A stretch of 64,000 nucleotides of DNA from DAIRDK01 sp035403225. GTDB taxonomy: Bacteria; Bacteroidota; Bacteroidia; Bacteroidales; FEN-979. This document shows, one piece after another, positions 27,501-36,750 of this stretch. How positions within the stretch are numbered: the stretch's first letter is position 1; each line of letters starts with the position of its first letter. The translations under genes were made by a program, and so were the position numbers. The stretch spans positions 32,342 through 96,341 of the forward strand of contig DAONET010000008.1 in NCBI GenBank assembly GCA_035403225.1, written 5' to 3'. The notes beneath the pieces were generated by a model. It did not search any database. It was not told the origin of the DNA and was given only the letters and a program-made list of their open reading frames with translations.

Positions 27501-28928
27501 TTAATAACGGTAGTGATCGGGTTTGTAAGGCCCTTCAACCGGAACGCCGATGTAGGCAGCCTGTTCCTTTGAGAGGGATGTCAGTTTTACCCCGAGTTGA
27601 TCAAGATGGAGACGGGCAACTTCTTCATCCAGCTGTTTGGGAAGACGGTAAACACCTACCTCAAATTTATTTTTCCAGAGTTCGATCTGTGCCAGGGTCT
27701 GGTTGGTGAATGAGTTGCTCATCACGAAAGAAGGATGACCGGTAGCGCAGCCCAGATTGACCAGCCGTCCTTCGGCCAGCAGATAAATCGCCCTCCCGTC
27801 GGGGAAAATGAACCTGTCAACCTGCGGTTTTATATTGACGGTACGGATTCCCGGGAAATGGTTTAATTGCTCAACCTGGATTTCATGATCAAAATGACCG
27901 ATGTTACAAACGATCGATTCATCTTTCATGCGTGACATATGATCAACCGTCAGCACGTCCCTGTTCCCTGTACAAGTGACCCAGATATTTCCTTCGGATA
28001 AAGCATCCTCGACAGTCGTGACTTCAAAACCTTCCATCACGGCCTGAAGAGCGCAGATAGGATCGACCTCGGTGACGAGTACACGTGCTCCATAAGATCT
28101 CATGGATTTGGCACATCCTTTTCCGACATCGCCGAATCCCAGAACCACCACAACTTTCCCGGCAATCATCACATCAGTGGCCCGTTTGATCCCATCGGCC
28201 AGCGATTCGCGGCAACCATACAGGTTATCGAACTTCGATTTAGTGACAGAATCATTTACATTAATGGCAGGAACCAACAAAGTTCCGTTCTCTTGCATCT
28301 GGTAAAGACGGTGAACGCCGGTAGTAGTTTCTTCCGACACCCCTTTCCATTCCGAAACAATACGATGCCAACGGGTGTTGTCTTCCAGAAAACTCTCCTT
28401 CAACTGGCTCATGAGTGCTTTTTCATCAGCCGATTCCGGTACCTCTTTTAATATAGCGGGGTTATTTTCGATATCATAGCCTTTGTGAATCATGAGGGTA
28501 GCATCTCCGCCGTCGTCAACGATCAGGGTGGGTCCTTTCCCTCCCGGGAAACTGAGGGCCATGTTGGTGCACCACCAGTAATCTTCCAGGGATTCACCTT
28601 TCCAGGCAAAGACCGGCACTCCGGTTTCCGCAATGGCGGCGGCGGCATGGTCCTGGGTGGAAAAAATATTACAGCTGGCCCAACGGACTTCTGCGCCCAG
28701 GCAGGTCAGTGTTTCTATCAGTACGGCTGTCTGGATGGTCATGTGAAGTGAACCGGTGATGCGGGCGCCTTTCAGAGGTTTTTCCGTTCCATATTTCCGG
28801 CGTAATGCCATTAAGCCCGGCATTTCCTTTTCCGCCATCTTAATTTCTTTTCTTCCCCACTCTGCCAGAGAAAGATCTGCTACTTTATATTGTACCGCTT
28901 CCCGTGTTTCGACTTTTTCCATTTCCAT
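27501..28928 (-). CDS. ahcY: Adenosylhomocysteinase (S-adenosylhomocysteine hydrolase)
   Basis: A 475-residue enzyme that splits S-adenosylhomocysteine into adenosine and homocysteine. The NAD-binding motif GFGDVGKGCAKSMRSYGA, the substrate-site HMTIQTAVLIETL region and the C-terminal KPDHYRY ending are intact. The start at 28928 fits the family and the promoter; the in-frame extension to 28976 covers the promoter and is rejected. It is divergent from the PPTase-metH unit, and metH uses the homocysteine it releases. Confidence 0.96.
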   Translation of the reverse strand: MEMEKVETREAVQYKVADLSLAEWGRKEIKMAEKEMPGLMALRRKYGTEKPLKGARITGSLHMTIQTAVLIETLTCLGAEVRWASCNIFSTQDHAAAAIAETGVPVFAWKGESLEDYWWCTNMALSFPGGKGPTLIVDDGGDATLMIHKGYDIENNPAILKEVPESADEKALMSQLKESFLEDNTRWHRIVSEWKGVSEETTTGVHRLYQMQENGTLLVPAINVNDSVTKSKFDNLYGCRESLADGIKRATDVMIAGKVVVVLGFGDVGKGCAKSMRSYGARVLVTEVDPICALQAVMEGFEVTTVEDALSEGNIWVTCTGNRDVLTVDHMSRMKDESIVCNIGHFDHEIQVEQLNHFPGIRTVNIKPQVDRFIFPDGRAIYLLAEGRLVNLGCATGHPSFVMSNSFTNQTLAQIELWKNKFEVGVYRLPKQLDEEVARLHLDQLGVKLTSLSKEQAAYIGVPVEGPYKPDHYRY

Positions 28929-28945
28929 TCCTTTGTTTGAAAGTG

Positions 28946-28977
28946 CAAAATTAAGGAAAACAGCACAAACGCCCAAA
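28946..28977 (-). promoter_or_regulatory. Promoter of ahcY
   Basis: Reverse strand TTTG (28974-28977), 20-bp spacer, TAATTTTG (28946-28953): a full consensus match 17 bp before the ATG. Confidence 0.72.
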
Positions 28978-28986
28978 TCAAATTCG

Positions 28987-28994
28987 TACTTTTG
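28987..28994 (+). promoter_or_regulatory. -7 promoter element of the PPTase-metH unit
   Basis: TACTTTTG matches TAnnTTTG, 27 bp before the PPTase ATG. It lies back to back with the ahcY promoter; their polymerase footprints must overlap. Confidence 0.5.
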
Positions 28995-29021
28995 CCATCC
29001 CGTGGATCAATCTGAAAGCAC

Positions 29022-29678
29022 ATGCCGGTCATTCTGAAGACGAAATTATCTCCCGATACTTTCCTTGGCGTGTGGCACATTACCGAAACCGAGGAAACAT
29101 TATCTTCTTTCCTTCGTCCCGGGGAAGATGATCGTACCAAACTGGCAGAGATCCGGCACCAGGGAAGAAGACTTCAATGGTTGGCCTGCCGGGCCCTGCT
29201 TCAGAACCTGACGGGAAAATCCGGGTTACAGATCAACTACACCGATAAAGGGAAGCCTTTCCTGTCCGACGACTCTTACCACATTTCCTTTTCCCACAGC
29301 GGGCTGTATGCCGCCGTACTGATCTCTGCACGACATCAGACCGGGATCGATATCGAACTCCTGCGCGACCGGATCCTGCGAGTGGCCGAACGTTTTATGT
29401 CACCCGGTGAACTCCTGAACACCTCCGCCCCTCACCTCCTGGAAAAGCTATACATCCACTGGTCTTCAAAAGAAGCATTATATAAATTGTATGAAGGGGA
29501 AGAACCGGACCTCCAAAACAACATGATCCTCGAGCCCTTTGATTATCTTTGTAATGGATCGGGAACAATAAAAGCGACCGTGATCCGGGGCCGGACCCGC
29601 AGAACCCATTCCCTTCGTTATCTGACAACCGGGGACTGGATCCTGGTGTTTACCCTGGATCCGGAAATAACCGGATGA
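29022..29678 (+). CDS. 4'-phosphopantetheinyl transferase
   Basis: A 218-residue Sfp/AcpT-type enzyme that loads the phosphopantetheine arm of CoA onto carrier proteins. The Mg2+-binding pair D110 and E112 (TGIDIELL), the upstream ISFSHSG stretch (88-94) and WSSKEALYKLY (147-157) are all present. Its last codons overlap the metH start as ATGA, implying translational coupling. No polyketide or non-ribosomal genes are near, so a housekeeping or aryl polyene carrier is possible but not shown. Confidence 0.92.
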   Translation: MPVILKTKLSPDTFLGVWHITETEETLSSFLRPGEDDRTKLAEIRHQGRRLQWLACRALLQNLTGKSGLQINYTDKGKPFLSDDSYHISFSHSGLYAAVLISARHQTGIDIELLRDRILRVAERFMSPGELLNTSAPHLLEKLYIHWSSKEALYKLYEGEEPDLQNNMILEPFDYLCNGSGTIKATVIRGRTRRTHSLRYLTTGDWILVFTLDPEITG

Positions 29679-32600
29679 AAGAAGACCTGAGCAATATTCT
29701 GAAAGACCGGATCCTCCTCCTCGACGGAGCCATGGGGACCATGATCCAACGGTACCGGTTGGAAGAGGAAGATTTTCGCGGCGATGAATTCCATTCTTTC
29801 CGGCATCCGCTTAAAGGTTGTCATGATGTGCTCACCCTGACACAACCCCGTATCATACGCGAGATTCACCAGCAATACCTGGAAGCCGGGGCTGATATCA
29901 TCAAAACAAACACGTTTAACGCCAGTGTCATCCCGATGTCGGATTATTCGCTGGAAGGCGAGGTGTACCGGATCAACCTGCAGGCAGCCCGCCTGGCAAA
30001 GGAGGTGGCTGCCCGTTACTCTACCCCGGAAAAGCCCAGGTTCGTCGCGGGTACGATCGGGCCCACCAACCATTCCGCTTCCCTTTCTCCCCTGATCCGG
30101 GGTTCTTCCTTCCGGCCGGTCACATTCGATGATCTGTATGACTCGTACCATCAACAGATCTCCGGTTTGCTGAAAGGGGGAGTCGATCTCTTCGTCGTGG
30201 AGACCATTTTTGACACCCTGAATGCCAAGGCAGCGCTGGTCGCTCTCTTCGATCTGCTGGAAAAAAACCGGCCGGAAATACCGGTTATCGTTTCCCTCAC
30301 ACTCACGGACCAAAGTGGAAGAACGCTCAGCGGGCAGACGCCGGAAGCCTTTCTTCACTCCATTTCACGCTATCCGATCCTGGCAGCCGGACTGAATTGC
30401 TCCCCTGCTCCCAAAGAATTGAGGCCATTTCTAGAGATCCTCTCCGCGAAAGCGCCGTTCCCGGTAGCTGTCTATCCCAACGCGGGGATGCCGGACGAAT
30501 CGGGGGAATATGACGAAACTCCCGCATCCATGGCCACTGTGATCAGCGGTTTCATCCGCGACGGGTTGATCAACCTCACCGGAGGGTGTTGCGGAACGAC
30601 GCCGGAACATATCCGGTGCCTGGCCGAAGTTATCCGGGATGCCAAGCCCCGCGTGGTCCCTGAGCCCTCACATAACCTCCTGCTGAGCGGCCTTGATCCG
30701 TTGACAATATCGCCGGGAAGCCCCTTCATCAACATCGGAGAAAAAACGAGTGTCAGCGGCTCCAAGAAATTTGCCCGGCTGATCAGGGAAGACCGTTTTG
30801 AAGAAGCGCTGGCCGTTGCCCGACGACAGGTGGAAAACGGGGCCCGGATCATCGACATCTCGATGGATGATGCTTTCATCGATGCCGGGAAAGCCATGGT
30901 CAGGTTTCTCAGGATGGCCGCTTCCGATCCCGATATAGCCCGGGTCCCGGTCATGATCGATTCCTCCAGGTGGGAAGTGATCATTGCGGGGCTGAAATGT
31001 GTCCAGGGAAAACCCATTGTCAATTCGATCAGCCTGAAAGACGGAGAAGAGACCTTCCTGGCACATGCCCGTCAATTGAAAAGATTTGGCGCTGCTGTGG
31101 TGGTGATGTCCTTTGATGAAGAGGGACAGGCCACTACTTTTGAGCGTAAAACCATGATCGCGCAAAGATCATGGAGACTGCTGACTCAACAAGCCGGGTT
31201 CCCTCCCGAAGATATCATCTTTGATCCGAACATCCTGACTATTGCCACCGGACTGGAGGGAGAGAACCATTATGCGGTCGATTTCCTGGAGGCAGTAAAA
31301 TGGATCAAAGCACATCTTCCTTATGCCAGGATCACAGGCGGTATTTCCAACCTCTCCTTTTCCTTTCGCGGAAATGAACCCATGCGGGAAGCCATGCATT
31401 CGGTCTTTCTTTTCCATGCCATCCGGGCAGGACTCGACATGGGGATCGTCGATACCGCTAACCTGCCTCCTTATGAAGAAATTCCTTCCCCGTTGCGTTC
31501 GCTGATCGAGGATGTCATTTTCGATAAACGGGAAGATGCAACAGAACGGCTGCTCGCCTGGGATCCAACGCAGATTGCCATTCCGGCCAGGAAGAGAAAA
31601 GACGAAACATGGGACTCCCTTCCTGTGGAGATGCGGTTGGAACATGACTTGATGAGTGGAATCACCGGAAATATCGATGCTGATATTGACGAAGCCCTGG
31701 AAAAATATGGCCGGGGTCAAGCGGTTATTGAAGGGCCGCTGATGAAAGCCATGAACAAAGTAAGTGAGCTTTTCAGCCAGGGGAAAATGTTCCTTCCCCA
31801 GGTAGTTAAGAGTGCCCGGGTGATGAAAAAAGCAGTCGCACGGCTCGCTCCGTCTCTGGAAGGAGGGAACATCCCGGGAGGTCGTTACGGCACCATTGTG
31901 CTGGCTACTGTCAAAGGAGATGTTCATGATATCGGTAAAAACATTGCCGGAGTTGTGCTTGCCTGTAACGGGTTCGAAGTAGTGGACCTGGGTGTCATGG
32001 CACCTGTTGAGAAGATCATGCAAACAGCTATAGAATCGAAAGCAGATTTCATCGGGTTGAGCGGGCTGATTGCTCCATCACTGGACGAAATGGCAAATGT
32101 GGCCCGGGAAATGCAGCGTCGGGGATTCACCATCCCCCTGCTGATCGGAGGTGCCGCCACTTCCGAGGCGCATACTGCCATCATGATCGATCCTTTGTAC
32201 AACCATGCCGTCATTCATATCAAAGATGCTTCCTGCGCTGCCGGAATCATGAAGCAGTTGGTTCTCCCGGAATCGGGTCCGGTCTTTGTCAAAACCATTA
32301 AAAAGAAATATGAAGAGATCCGGATCCAACATGAACAAGTATCCCGGCCTGTCTGGATCCCCCTGGCTGATGCGCGGAAAAATCGGTTCAGGATACCCTG
32401 GAATCGATATGTCCCGCCCAAACCGCATGAGCCCGGAAAGTTTTTCATTTTTGATTATCCGCTGGAAGAGTTGATCCCGTATATCGGCTGGACTTCCTTT
32501 TTCCACGCCTGGAGACTGGAAGGCCGGTATCCGGGAATCCTGAAAGACCCGGTAAAGGGGCAGGAAGCGAGGAGGCTGACCAATGATGCGAAAAGACTGC

Positions 32601-33331
32601 TGCATGAAATCGTAAACAAAAGAATGCTCCTGGCAAAAGGAGCAGCAGGCATCTTCCCCTGCAATGCCTCCGGCGATGACGTAATTGTCTTTGCGGATGA
32701 TACCCGTACAAAAGTCCTGACAACCCTTCATTTTCTCCGCAATCAACAAAAAAAAGAGGAAAATCAACCCAATCTTTGTCTCGCAGACTTTATTGCGCCT
32801 GTCGATTCCGGAGTCCCCGATTATATCGGAGGTTTTGCCATCACCACGGGACTCGGGGTGGAGGAATGGATCAACTTCTACCAGCAGCAGCTTGATGATT
32901 ACCGGGCCATCCTGGTCAGGATGCTGGCCGATTGCCTGGCAGAAGCCTTTGCCGAACGGCTTCATGAACTTGTGCGCACCAGGTATTGGGGATACGAAGC
33001 CGCCGGGACAGATGCATTGACCGGATCATTACCGGAGAAACAAGCAGGGATCCGGCCCGCTCCGGGATATCCCTCCTGCCCTGATCATTCCGAGAAAGAA
33101 ACACTGTTCAACCTGCTGGAGGTGGAAAAACACATCAACATCACACTGACTGAAAACTTTATGATGTACCCGGCAGCCAGCATCTCCGGTTATTATTTCT
33201 CACACCCTGATTCAAAAAATTTCGACGTCGGGAAGATTGGAAGGGACCAGTTATCAGACTATGCAAAGAGAAAAAATATTAGCTTTGAGCGCGCGGAAAA
33301 GTTGTTGATGCATAATCTGAATTACAAATAA
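29675..33331 (+). CDS. metH: Cobalamin-dependent methionine synthase
   Basis: A full-length 1218-residue MetH. Order of domains: homocysteine-binding barrel (1-~325) with zinc ligands C242 (GLNCSP) and C305/C306 (GGCCGTT); pterin-binding barrel (~340-620, FINIGEKTSVSGS); cobalamin cap and Rossmann domains (~640-890) with the B12 lower ligand H751 in GDVHDIGKN; and the C-terminal SAM-binding activation domain (~900-1218) with GYYFSHPDSKNFDVG. It methylates homocysteine with methyl-tetrahydrofolate. It is translationally coupled to the PPTase and divergent from ahcY. Confidence 0.97.
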   Translation: MKEDLSNILKDRILLLDGAMGTMIQRYRLEEEDFRGDEFHSFRHPLKGCHDVLTLTQPRIIREIHQQYLEAGADIIKTNTFNASVIPMSDYSLEGEVYRINLQAARLAKEVAARYSTPEKPRFVAGTIGPTNHSASLSPLIRGSSFRPVTFDDLYDSYHQQISGLLKGGVDLFVVETIFDTLNAKAALVALFDLLEKNRPEIPVIVSLTLTDQSGRTLSGQTPEAFLHSISRYPILAAGLNCSPAPKELRPFLEILSAKAPFPVAVYPNAGMPDESGEYDETPASMATVISGFIRDGLINLTGGCCGTTPEHIRCLAEVIRDAKPRVVPEPSHNLLLSGLDPLTISPGSPFINIGEKTSVSGSKKFARLIREDRFEEALAVARRQVENGARIIDISMDDAFIDAGKAMVRFLRMAASDPDIARVPVMIDSSRWEVIIAGLKCVQGKPIVNSISLKDGEETFLAHARQLKRFGAAVVVMSFDEEGQATTFERKTMIAQRSWRLLTQQAGFPPEDIIFDPNILTIATGLEGENHYAVDFLEAVKWIKAHLPYARITGGISNLSFSFRGNEPMREAMHSVFLFHAIRAGLDMGIVDTANLPPYEEIPSPLRSLIEDVIFDKREDATERLLAWDPTQIAIPARKRKDETWDSLPVEMRLEHDLMSGITGNIDADIDEALEKYGRGQAVIEGPLMKAMNKVSELFSQGKMFLPQVVKSARVMKKAVARLAPSLEGGNIPGGRYGTIVLATVKGDVHDIGKNIAGVVLACNGFEVVDLGVMAPVEKIMQTAIESKADFIGLSGLIAPSLDEMANVAREMQRRGFTIPLLIGGAATSEAHTAIMIDPLYNHAVIHIKDASCAAGIMKQLVLPESGPVFVKTIKKKYEEIRIQHEQVSRPVWIPLADARKNRFRIPWNRYVPPKPHEPGKFFIFDYPLEELIPYIGWTSFFHAWRLEGRYPGILKDPVKGQEARRLTNDAKRLLHEIVNKRMLLAKGAAGIFPCNASGDDVIVFADDTRTKVLTTLHFLRNQQKKEENQPNLCLADFIAPVDSGVPDYIGGFAITTGLGVEEWINFYQQQLDDYRAILVRMLADCLAEAFAERLHELVRTRYWGYEAAGTDALTGSLPEKQAGIRPAPGYPSCPDHSEKETLFNLLEVEKHINITLTENFMMYPAASISGYYFSHPDSKNFDVGKIGRDQLSDYAKRKNISFERAEKLLMHNLNYK

Positions 33332-33381
33332 AAAACCAAACACCGGGTCAAACAACCTCTTCTCCCCGTTAATCGTACTTC

Positions 33382-34116
33382 ATGGGACATTATTCACAAA
33401 TAGTAGAAAACGCTGACCAGGGTAAAAAGATGTTTGCCGTGCTGATTGATCCCGACAAGCATACTCCTTCCAGCCTGCGAAAGATCAAAAACCTTGCCAT
33501 TGAAGGGAAAGCTGACTTCTTTTTCGTGGGAGGGAGTCTGCTTACCACCGACCGGATGGATGAATACATCGGGATACTGAAAGAAAGTCCGGCCTTGCCG
33601 GTGATCCTTTTCCCGGGCAGTACCTTCCAGGTCAACACCAAAGCCGACGGGATCCTGTTTCTTTCCCTTATCTCCGGACGAAATCCCGAATTATTAATCG
33701 GGAAACATGTTATCGCGGCTCCCTATATCAAGTCCGCCGGCATGGAAGTAATCCCGACCGGCTATATCCTGGTTGACGGTGATTGCCCAACTACAGTGGC
33801 CTATATGAGTAACACGATCCCGGTGCCTGCCTCGAAACCCGGCATTGCAGCCTGTACTGCCATGGCGGGAGAGATGCTCGGACTCCGCCTGATTTATATG
33901 GATGCCGGCAGTGGAGCAAAAAAACCGGTACCAGCAGAAATGATCCGTAAAGTAAAGAAAAACATATCCGTTCCCCTGGTCATCGGAGGCGGTATCACCA
34001 CCCCTGAAAAGGCCCATGAAGCGGCCATTTCCGGCGCTAATATCGTAGTTGTCGGAAATGTTCTGGAGAAAGATCCCGAACTGTTGATAAAGATTTCCGA
34101 AGCCATTCACCATTAA
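33382..34116 (+). CDS. Geranylgeranylglyceryl phosphate synthase family protein (bacterial GGGPS/PcrB group)
   Basis: A 244-residue TIM-barrel prenyltransferase. The N-terminal AVLIDPDKHTP contains the Mg2+-binding aspartate, and the phosphate-binding glycines VIGGGITTPEKA and VVGNVLEKD are conserved. This family joins a prenyl diphosphate to glycerol-1-phosphate, the first step of archaeal-type ether lipids; Bacteroidota members form a recognised bacterial branch whose in vivo product is unclear. It begins 50 bp after metH and 13 bp before the dipeptidyl peptidase on the same strand. Confidence 0.88.
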   Translation: MGHYSQIVENADQGKKMFAVLIDPDKHTPSSLRKIKNLAIEGKADFFFVGGSLLTTDRMDEYIGILKESPALPVILFPGSTFQVNTKADGILFLSLISGRNPELLIGKHVIAAPYIKSAGMEVIPTGYILVDGDCPTTVAYMSNTIPVPASKPGIAACTAMAGEMLGLRLIYMDAGSGAKKPVPAEMIRKVKKNISVPLVIGGGITTPEKAHEAAISGANIVVVGNVLEKDPELLIKISEAIHH

Positions 34117-34129
34117 CTATTACCACACT

Positions 34130-36265
34130 ATGAAAACAAAAATATTCACCTTGATCACGGTGCTGTTGCTGCCGTTCTTCACCCTGGCCCAAAACCGGTT
34201 AATGACTGTTGATGAAGCTACCGGCATGAACCGTGCCCTTTACCCGACCTCCCTGAGTCAACTCAAATGGGCCGGTGATGCAGAGCATTTCACCTGGGTC
34301 GCCAACAATTCCCTTGTCGGGGGATCTGTAAAAACAACTCAGGCTGATACCATCCTCTCCCTGGATACACTGAACAACCGACTGAAAAACGCCGGGATTG
34401 AACCGCTGAAATTCTTTCCTTCCATCACTTATCTCGCCCCGGAATCCTTTTTCTTTACGGTTAAAGGAAAGATTATCCGGTCAGACCTGTTCTCAAAATC
34501 CGTTTCCCTGCTGAATTCCTATGATGAGAATGCCGAGAACACCGACATCGAACAGACAGGATGGAAAGTCGCCTATACCAGGGACAACAATCTGTATATC
34601 GCTTCCGGCGGTAAAGAGATCGCGGTTACCAAAGATGAAAACCGTGGCATCGTGAACGGGAAAACGGTTCACCGGAACGAATTCGGCATCGAGAAAGGTA
34701 CTTTCTGGTCTCCAAAAGGAAACTTGCTGGCATTTTACCGCATGGACGAATCCATGGTCACCGAATATCCCTTGGTGGATATCAGCAAGCGGATTGCCGA
34801 AGTAGTGCCAACGCGCTACCCCATGGCCGGGATGACCAGCCATCGTGTCACCATCGGGGTATTTAACCCGGCAACAGGAACCACAGTCTGGCTCCGTACA
34901 GAAGGGCCTGCCGATCAGTATCTGACCAACATCACCTGGAGCCCTGACGAAAAATATATTTATGTGGCCGTGCTAAACCGCGATCAGAATCATATGTGGC
35001 TGAATCAATATGATGCCGTTTCCGGAGCATTCATTAAAACTTTACTGGAAGAAACTTCCGACAAGTATGTAGAACCGGTGACCGGATTGTATTTTGTGCC
35101 CGGGACCTCTGGTCGCTTTGTCAGGATGAGCCAGAAGGATGGCTTCAACCACCTGTATCTTCATAATCCGGACGGCTCGCTGGTATCGCAGCTGACCCGT
35201 GGCAACTGGGTCGTCAAAGATCTGACAGGGTTTGATAAGGCGGGGACAACGGTCTTTTACCTTTCCAATGAGCCGGATCCCTTAGAGAGTCATCTTTACG
35301 CCTGTGATCTGAAAACGGGCGTCTGCAGGCGGATCACCCAAACTGCCGGCACACACCGGGTTCTTCCCGCTCCTGATTCAAAGCATTTTCTGGATATCTT
35401 TAACAGCACTTCGATCCCCTACCGGGCTGTTCTCCTTGATGCCAAAGGCAAAGTGGTGAGATCACTCCTCGAGTCACCCGATCCGCTCAAAGAATTTAAC
35501 ATGGGTGAAACCAGCATCTTCACGTTGAAAGCCTCCGATCAGAGTGATCTGTACTGCCGGCTGATCAAACCGGCAGGGTTCGATCCCTCGAAGAAATATC
35601 CCGTTATTATTTATGTATATGGCGGCCCGCACTCCCAAATGATCAACAACTCATGGCTCGGAGGAGCAGGATTATGGCTGAATTACCTCGCCCAGCAAGG
35701 ATTTGTTGTTTTCACCCTCGACAATCACGGCACCTCTTACCGGGGACTGGACTTCGAACAAGCTATTTTCCGCCATGTCGGGACCATCGAGGTGTCCGAC
35801 CAGATGAAAGGGGTTGCCTACCTGAAATCGTTGCCGTGGGTTGATTCCACCCGTATCGGGATTAACGGATGGAGCTATGGCGGTTTCATGACTCTCTCCA
35901 TGACCTTGCGAAATCCCGGCGTCTTCAAGGTAGCGGTGGCCGGTGGCCCCGTGATTGACTGGAAATATTATGAGGTGATGTACGGTGAACGATACATGGA
36001 TACACCGGAATCAAATCCGGGAGGTTACGACACCGCCTGTGTGCTGAATTATGTGAAAAATCTTACAGGGAAGGTACTGATTATCAACGGCGACCAGGAT
36101 GGCACCGTGGTACCCCAAAACAGCCTGTCGTTCCTGAAAAAATGCGTGGATGAAGGGATTCAGGTCGACTATTTTATTTACCCGGGACATGAACATAATG
36201 TCAGAGGAAAAGACCGGGTGCATCTGAATACAAAGATCACCGATTATTTTCTGGAAAACCTCTGA
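34130..36265 (+). CDS. Exported dipeptidyl peptidase IV-type serine peptidase (S9)
   Basis: A 711-residue peptidase. A signal peptide (MKTKIFTLITVLLLPFFTLA) precedes an eight-bladed beta-propeller region (~30-480) and an alpha/beta-hydrolase domain. The catalytic serine is S582 in GWSYGG, the aspartate D657 in GDQDGT and the histidine about H689 in GHEHNVRG. Enzymes of this family remove Xaa-Pro dipeptides from peptides in the periplasm, consistent with peptide scavenging. It ends the metH run and is followed by an intrinsic terminator. Confidence 0.92.
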   Translation: MKTKIFTLITVLLLPFFTLAQNRLMTVDEATGMNRALYPTSLSQLKWAGDAEHFTWVANNSLVGGSVKTTQADTILSLDTLNNRLKNAGIEPLKFFPSITYLAPESFFFTVKGKIIRSDLFSKSVSLLNSYDENAENTDIEQTGWKVAYTRDNNLYIASGGKEIAVTKDENRGIVNGKTVHRNEFGIEKGTFWSPKGNLLAFYRMDESMVTEYPLVDISKRIAEVVPTRYPMAGMTSHRVTIGVFNPATGTTVWLRTEGPADQYLTNITWSPDEKYIYVAVLNRDQNHMWLNQYDAVSGAFIKTLLEETSDKYVEPVTGLYFVPGTSGRFVRMSQKDGFNHLYLHNPDGSLVSQLTRGNWVVKDLTGFDKAGTTVFYLSNEPDPLESHLYACDLKTGVCRRITQTAGTHRVLPAPDSKHFLDIFNSTSIPYRAVLLDAKGKVVRSLLESPDPLKEFNMGETSIFTLKASDQSDLYCRLIKPAGFDPSKKYPVIIYVYGGPHSQMINNSWLGGAGLWLNYLAQQGFVVFTLDNHGTSYRGLDFEQAIFRHVGTIEVSDQMKGVAYLKSLPWVDSTRIGINGWSYGGFMTLSMTLRNPGVFKVAVAGGPVIDWKYYEVMYGERYMDTPESNPGGYDTACVLNYVKNLTGKVLIINGDQDGTVVPQNSLSFLKKCVDEGIQVDYFIYPGHEHNVRGKDRVHLNTKITDYFLENL

Positions 36266-36294
36266 TCGGGATCCTTCTTTCTTCAACAATTTGT

Positions 36295-36329
36295 AAAAAC
36301 GCCGGACATCCTTCTCCGGCGTTTTTTTT
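36295..36329 (+). terminator. Intrinsic terminator after the dipeptidyl peptidase gene
   Basis: AACGCCGGA (36298-36306) pairs with TCCGGCGTT (36315-36323) and is followed by a run of eight T. It ends the PPTase-metH-GGGPS-peptidase run. Confidence 0.85.
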
Positions 36330-36644
36330 GTTCGGAATATCTGTTTTCAATGTACCTGATAACATTTCTGAATTAAAGTGTATTGAATTGCCATACACCT
36401 TTTTACATCTTTCTATATCCTTTTCAAACCTTCTTATTTTCTTGTTCATTCTCCTGGCCGCCGCCAGACAGGCTTTTTGCTTGTCTAAAAAGAACACGAC
36501 AGTTGTGATTTTTTGCCTCCTCTTCGGTGGGAATCTATTGGCAAATTTTCTTTTAGGTAAAGAATCCCGAAGGGATAATCAGCATGAAGGTAAAATTTAA
36601 TAAAAAATTAATCTGTTATTTTTATTTAGACTCATTTTATTTTG
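36330..36644. other. Non-coding gap, AT-rich
   Basis: Between the terminator and the promoter of the 102-residue protein gene. Two short reading frames exist on opposite strands but lack a signal peptide, domain or promoter, and I do not support either as a gene. Nothing else is recognisable. Confidence 0.5.
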
Positions 36645-36652
36645 TATATTTG
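36645..36652 (+). promoter_or_regulatory. -7 promoter element of the 102-residue secreted protein gene
   Basis: TATATTTG matches TAnnTTTG. It predicts a ~92-nt leader that begins with the inverted repeat at 36657-36686. Confidence 0.55.
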
Positions 36653-36656
36653 TACC

Positions 36657-36686
36657 GTGATCAGAAAAAATAAAAAAAATGATCAC
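36657..36686 (+). repeat. Perfect 7-bp inverted repeat at the predicted transcription start
   Basis: GTGATCA (36657-36663) and TGATCAC (36680-36686) flank a 16-nt A-rich spacer. Placed at the predicted +1, it could be an operator or a 5' mRNA hairpin. Confidence 0.4.
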
Positions 36687-36750
36687 CTGTAACTTAATGA
36701 AAGTAGTATCGTCTTATTACCGAATTTGAAACAATAAAAAACAAAAAGTC

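Noticed and set aside
36237..36600. Two overlapping reading frames on opposite strands in the gap after the peptidase gene
   Set aside because: No signal peptide, domain or promoter; the plus-strand frame begins inside the terminator region and the minus one overlaps the peptidase gene.
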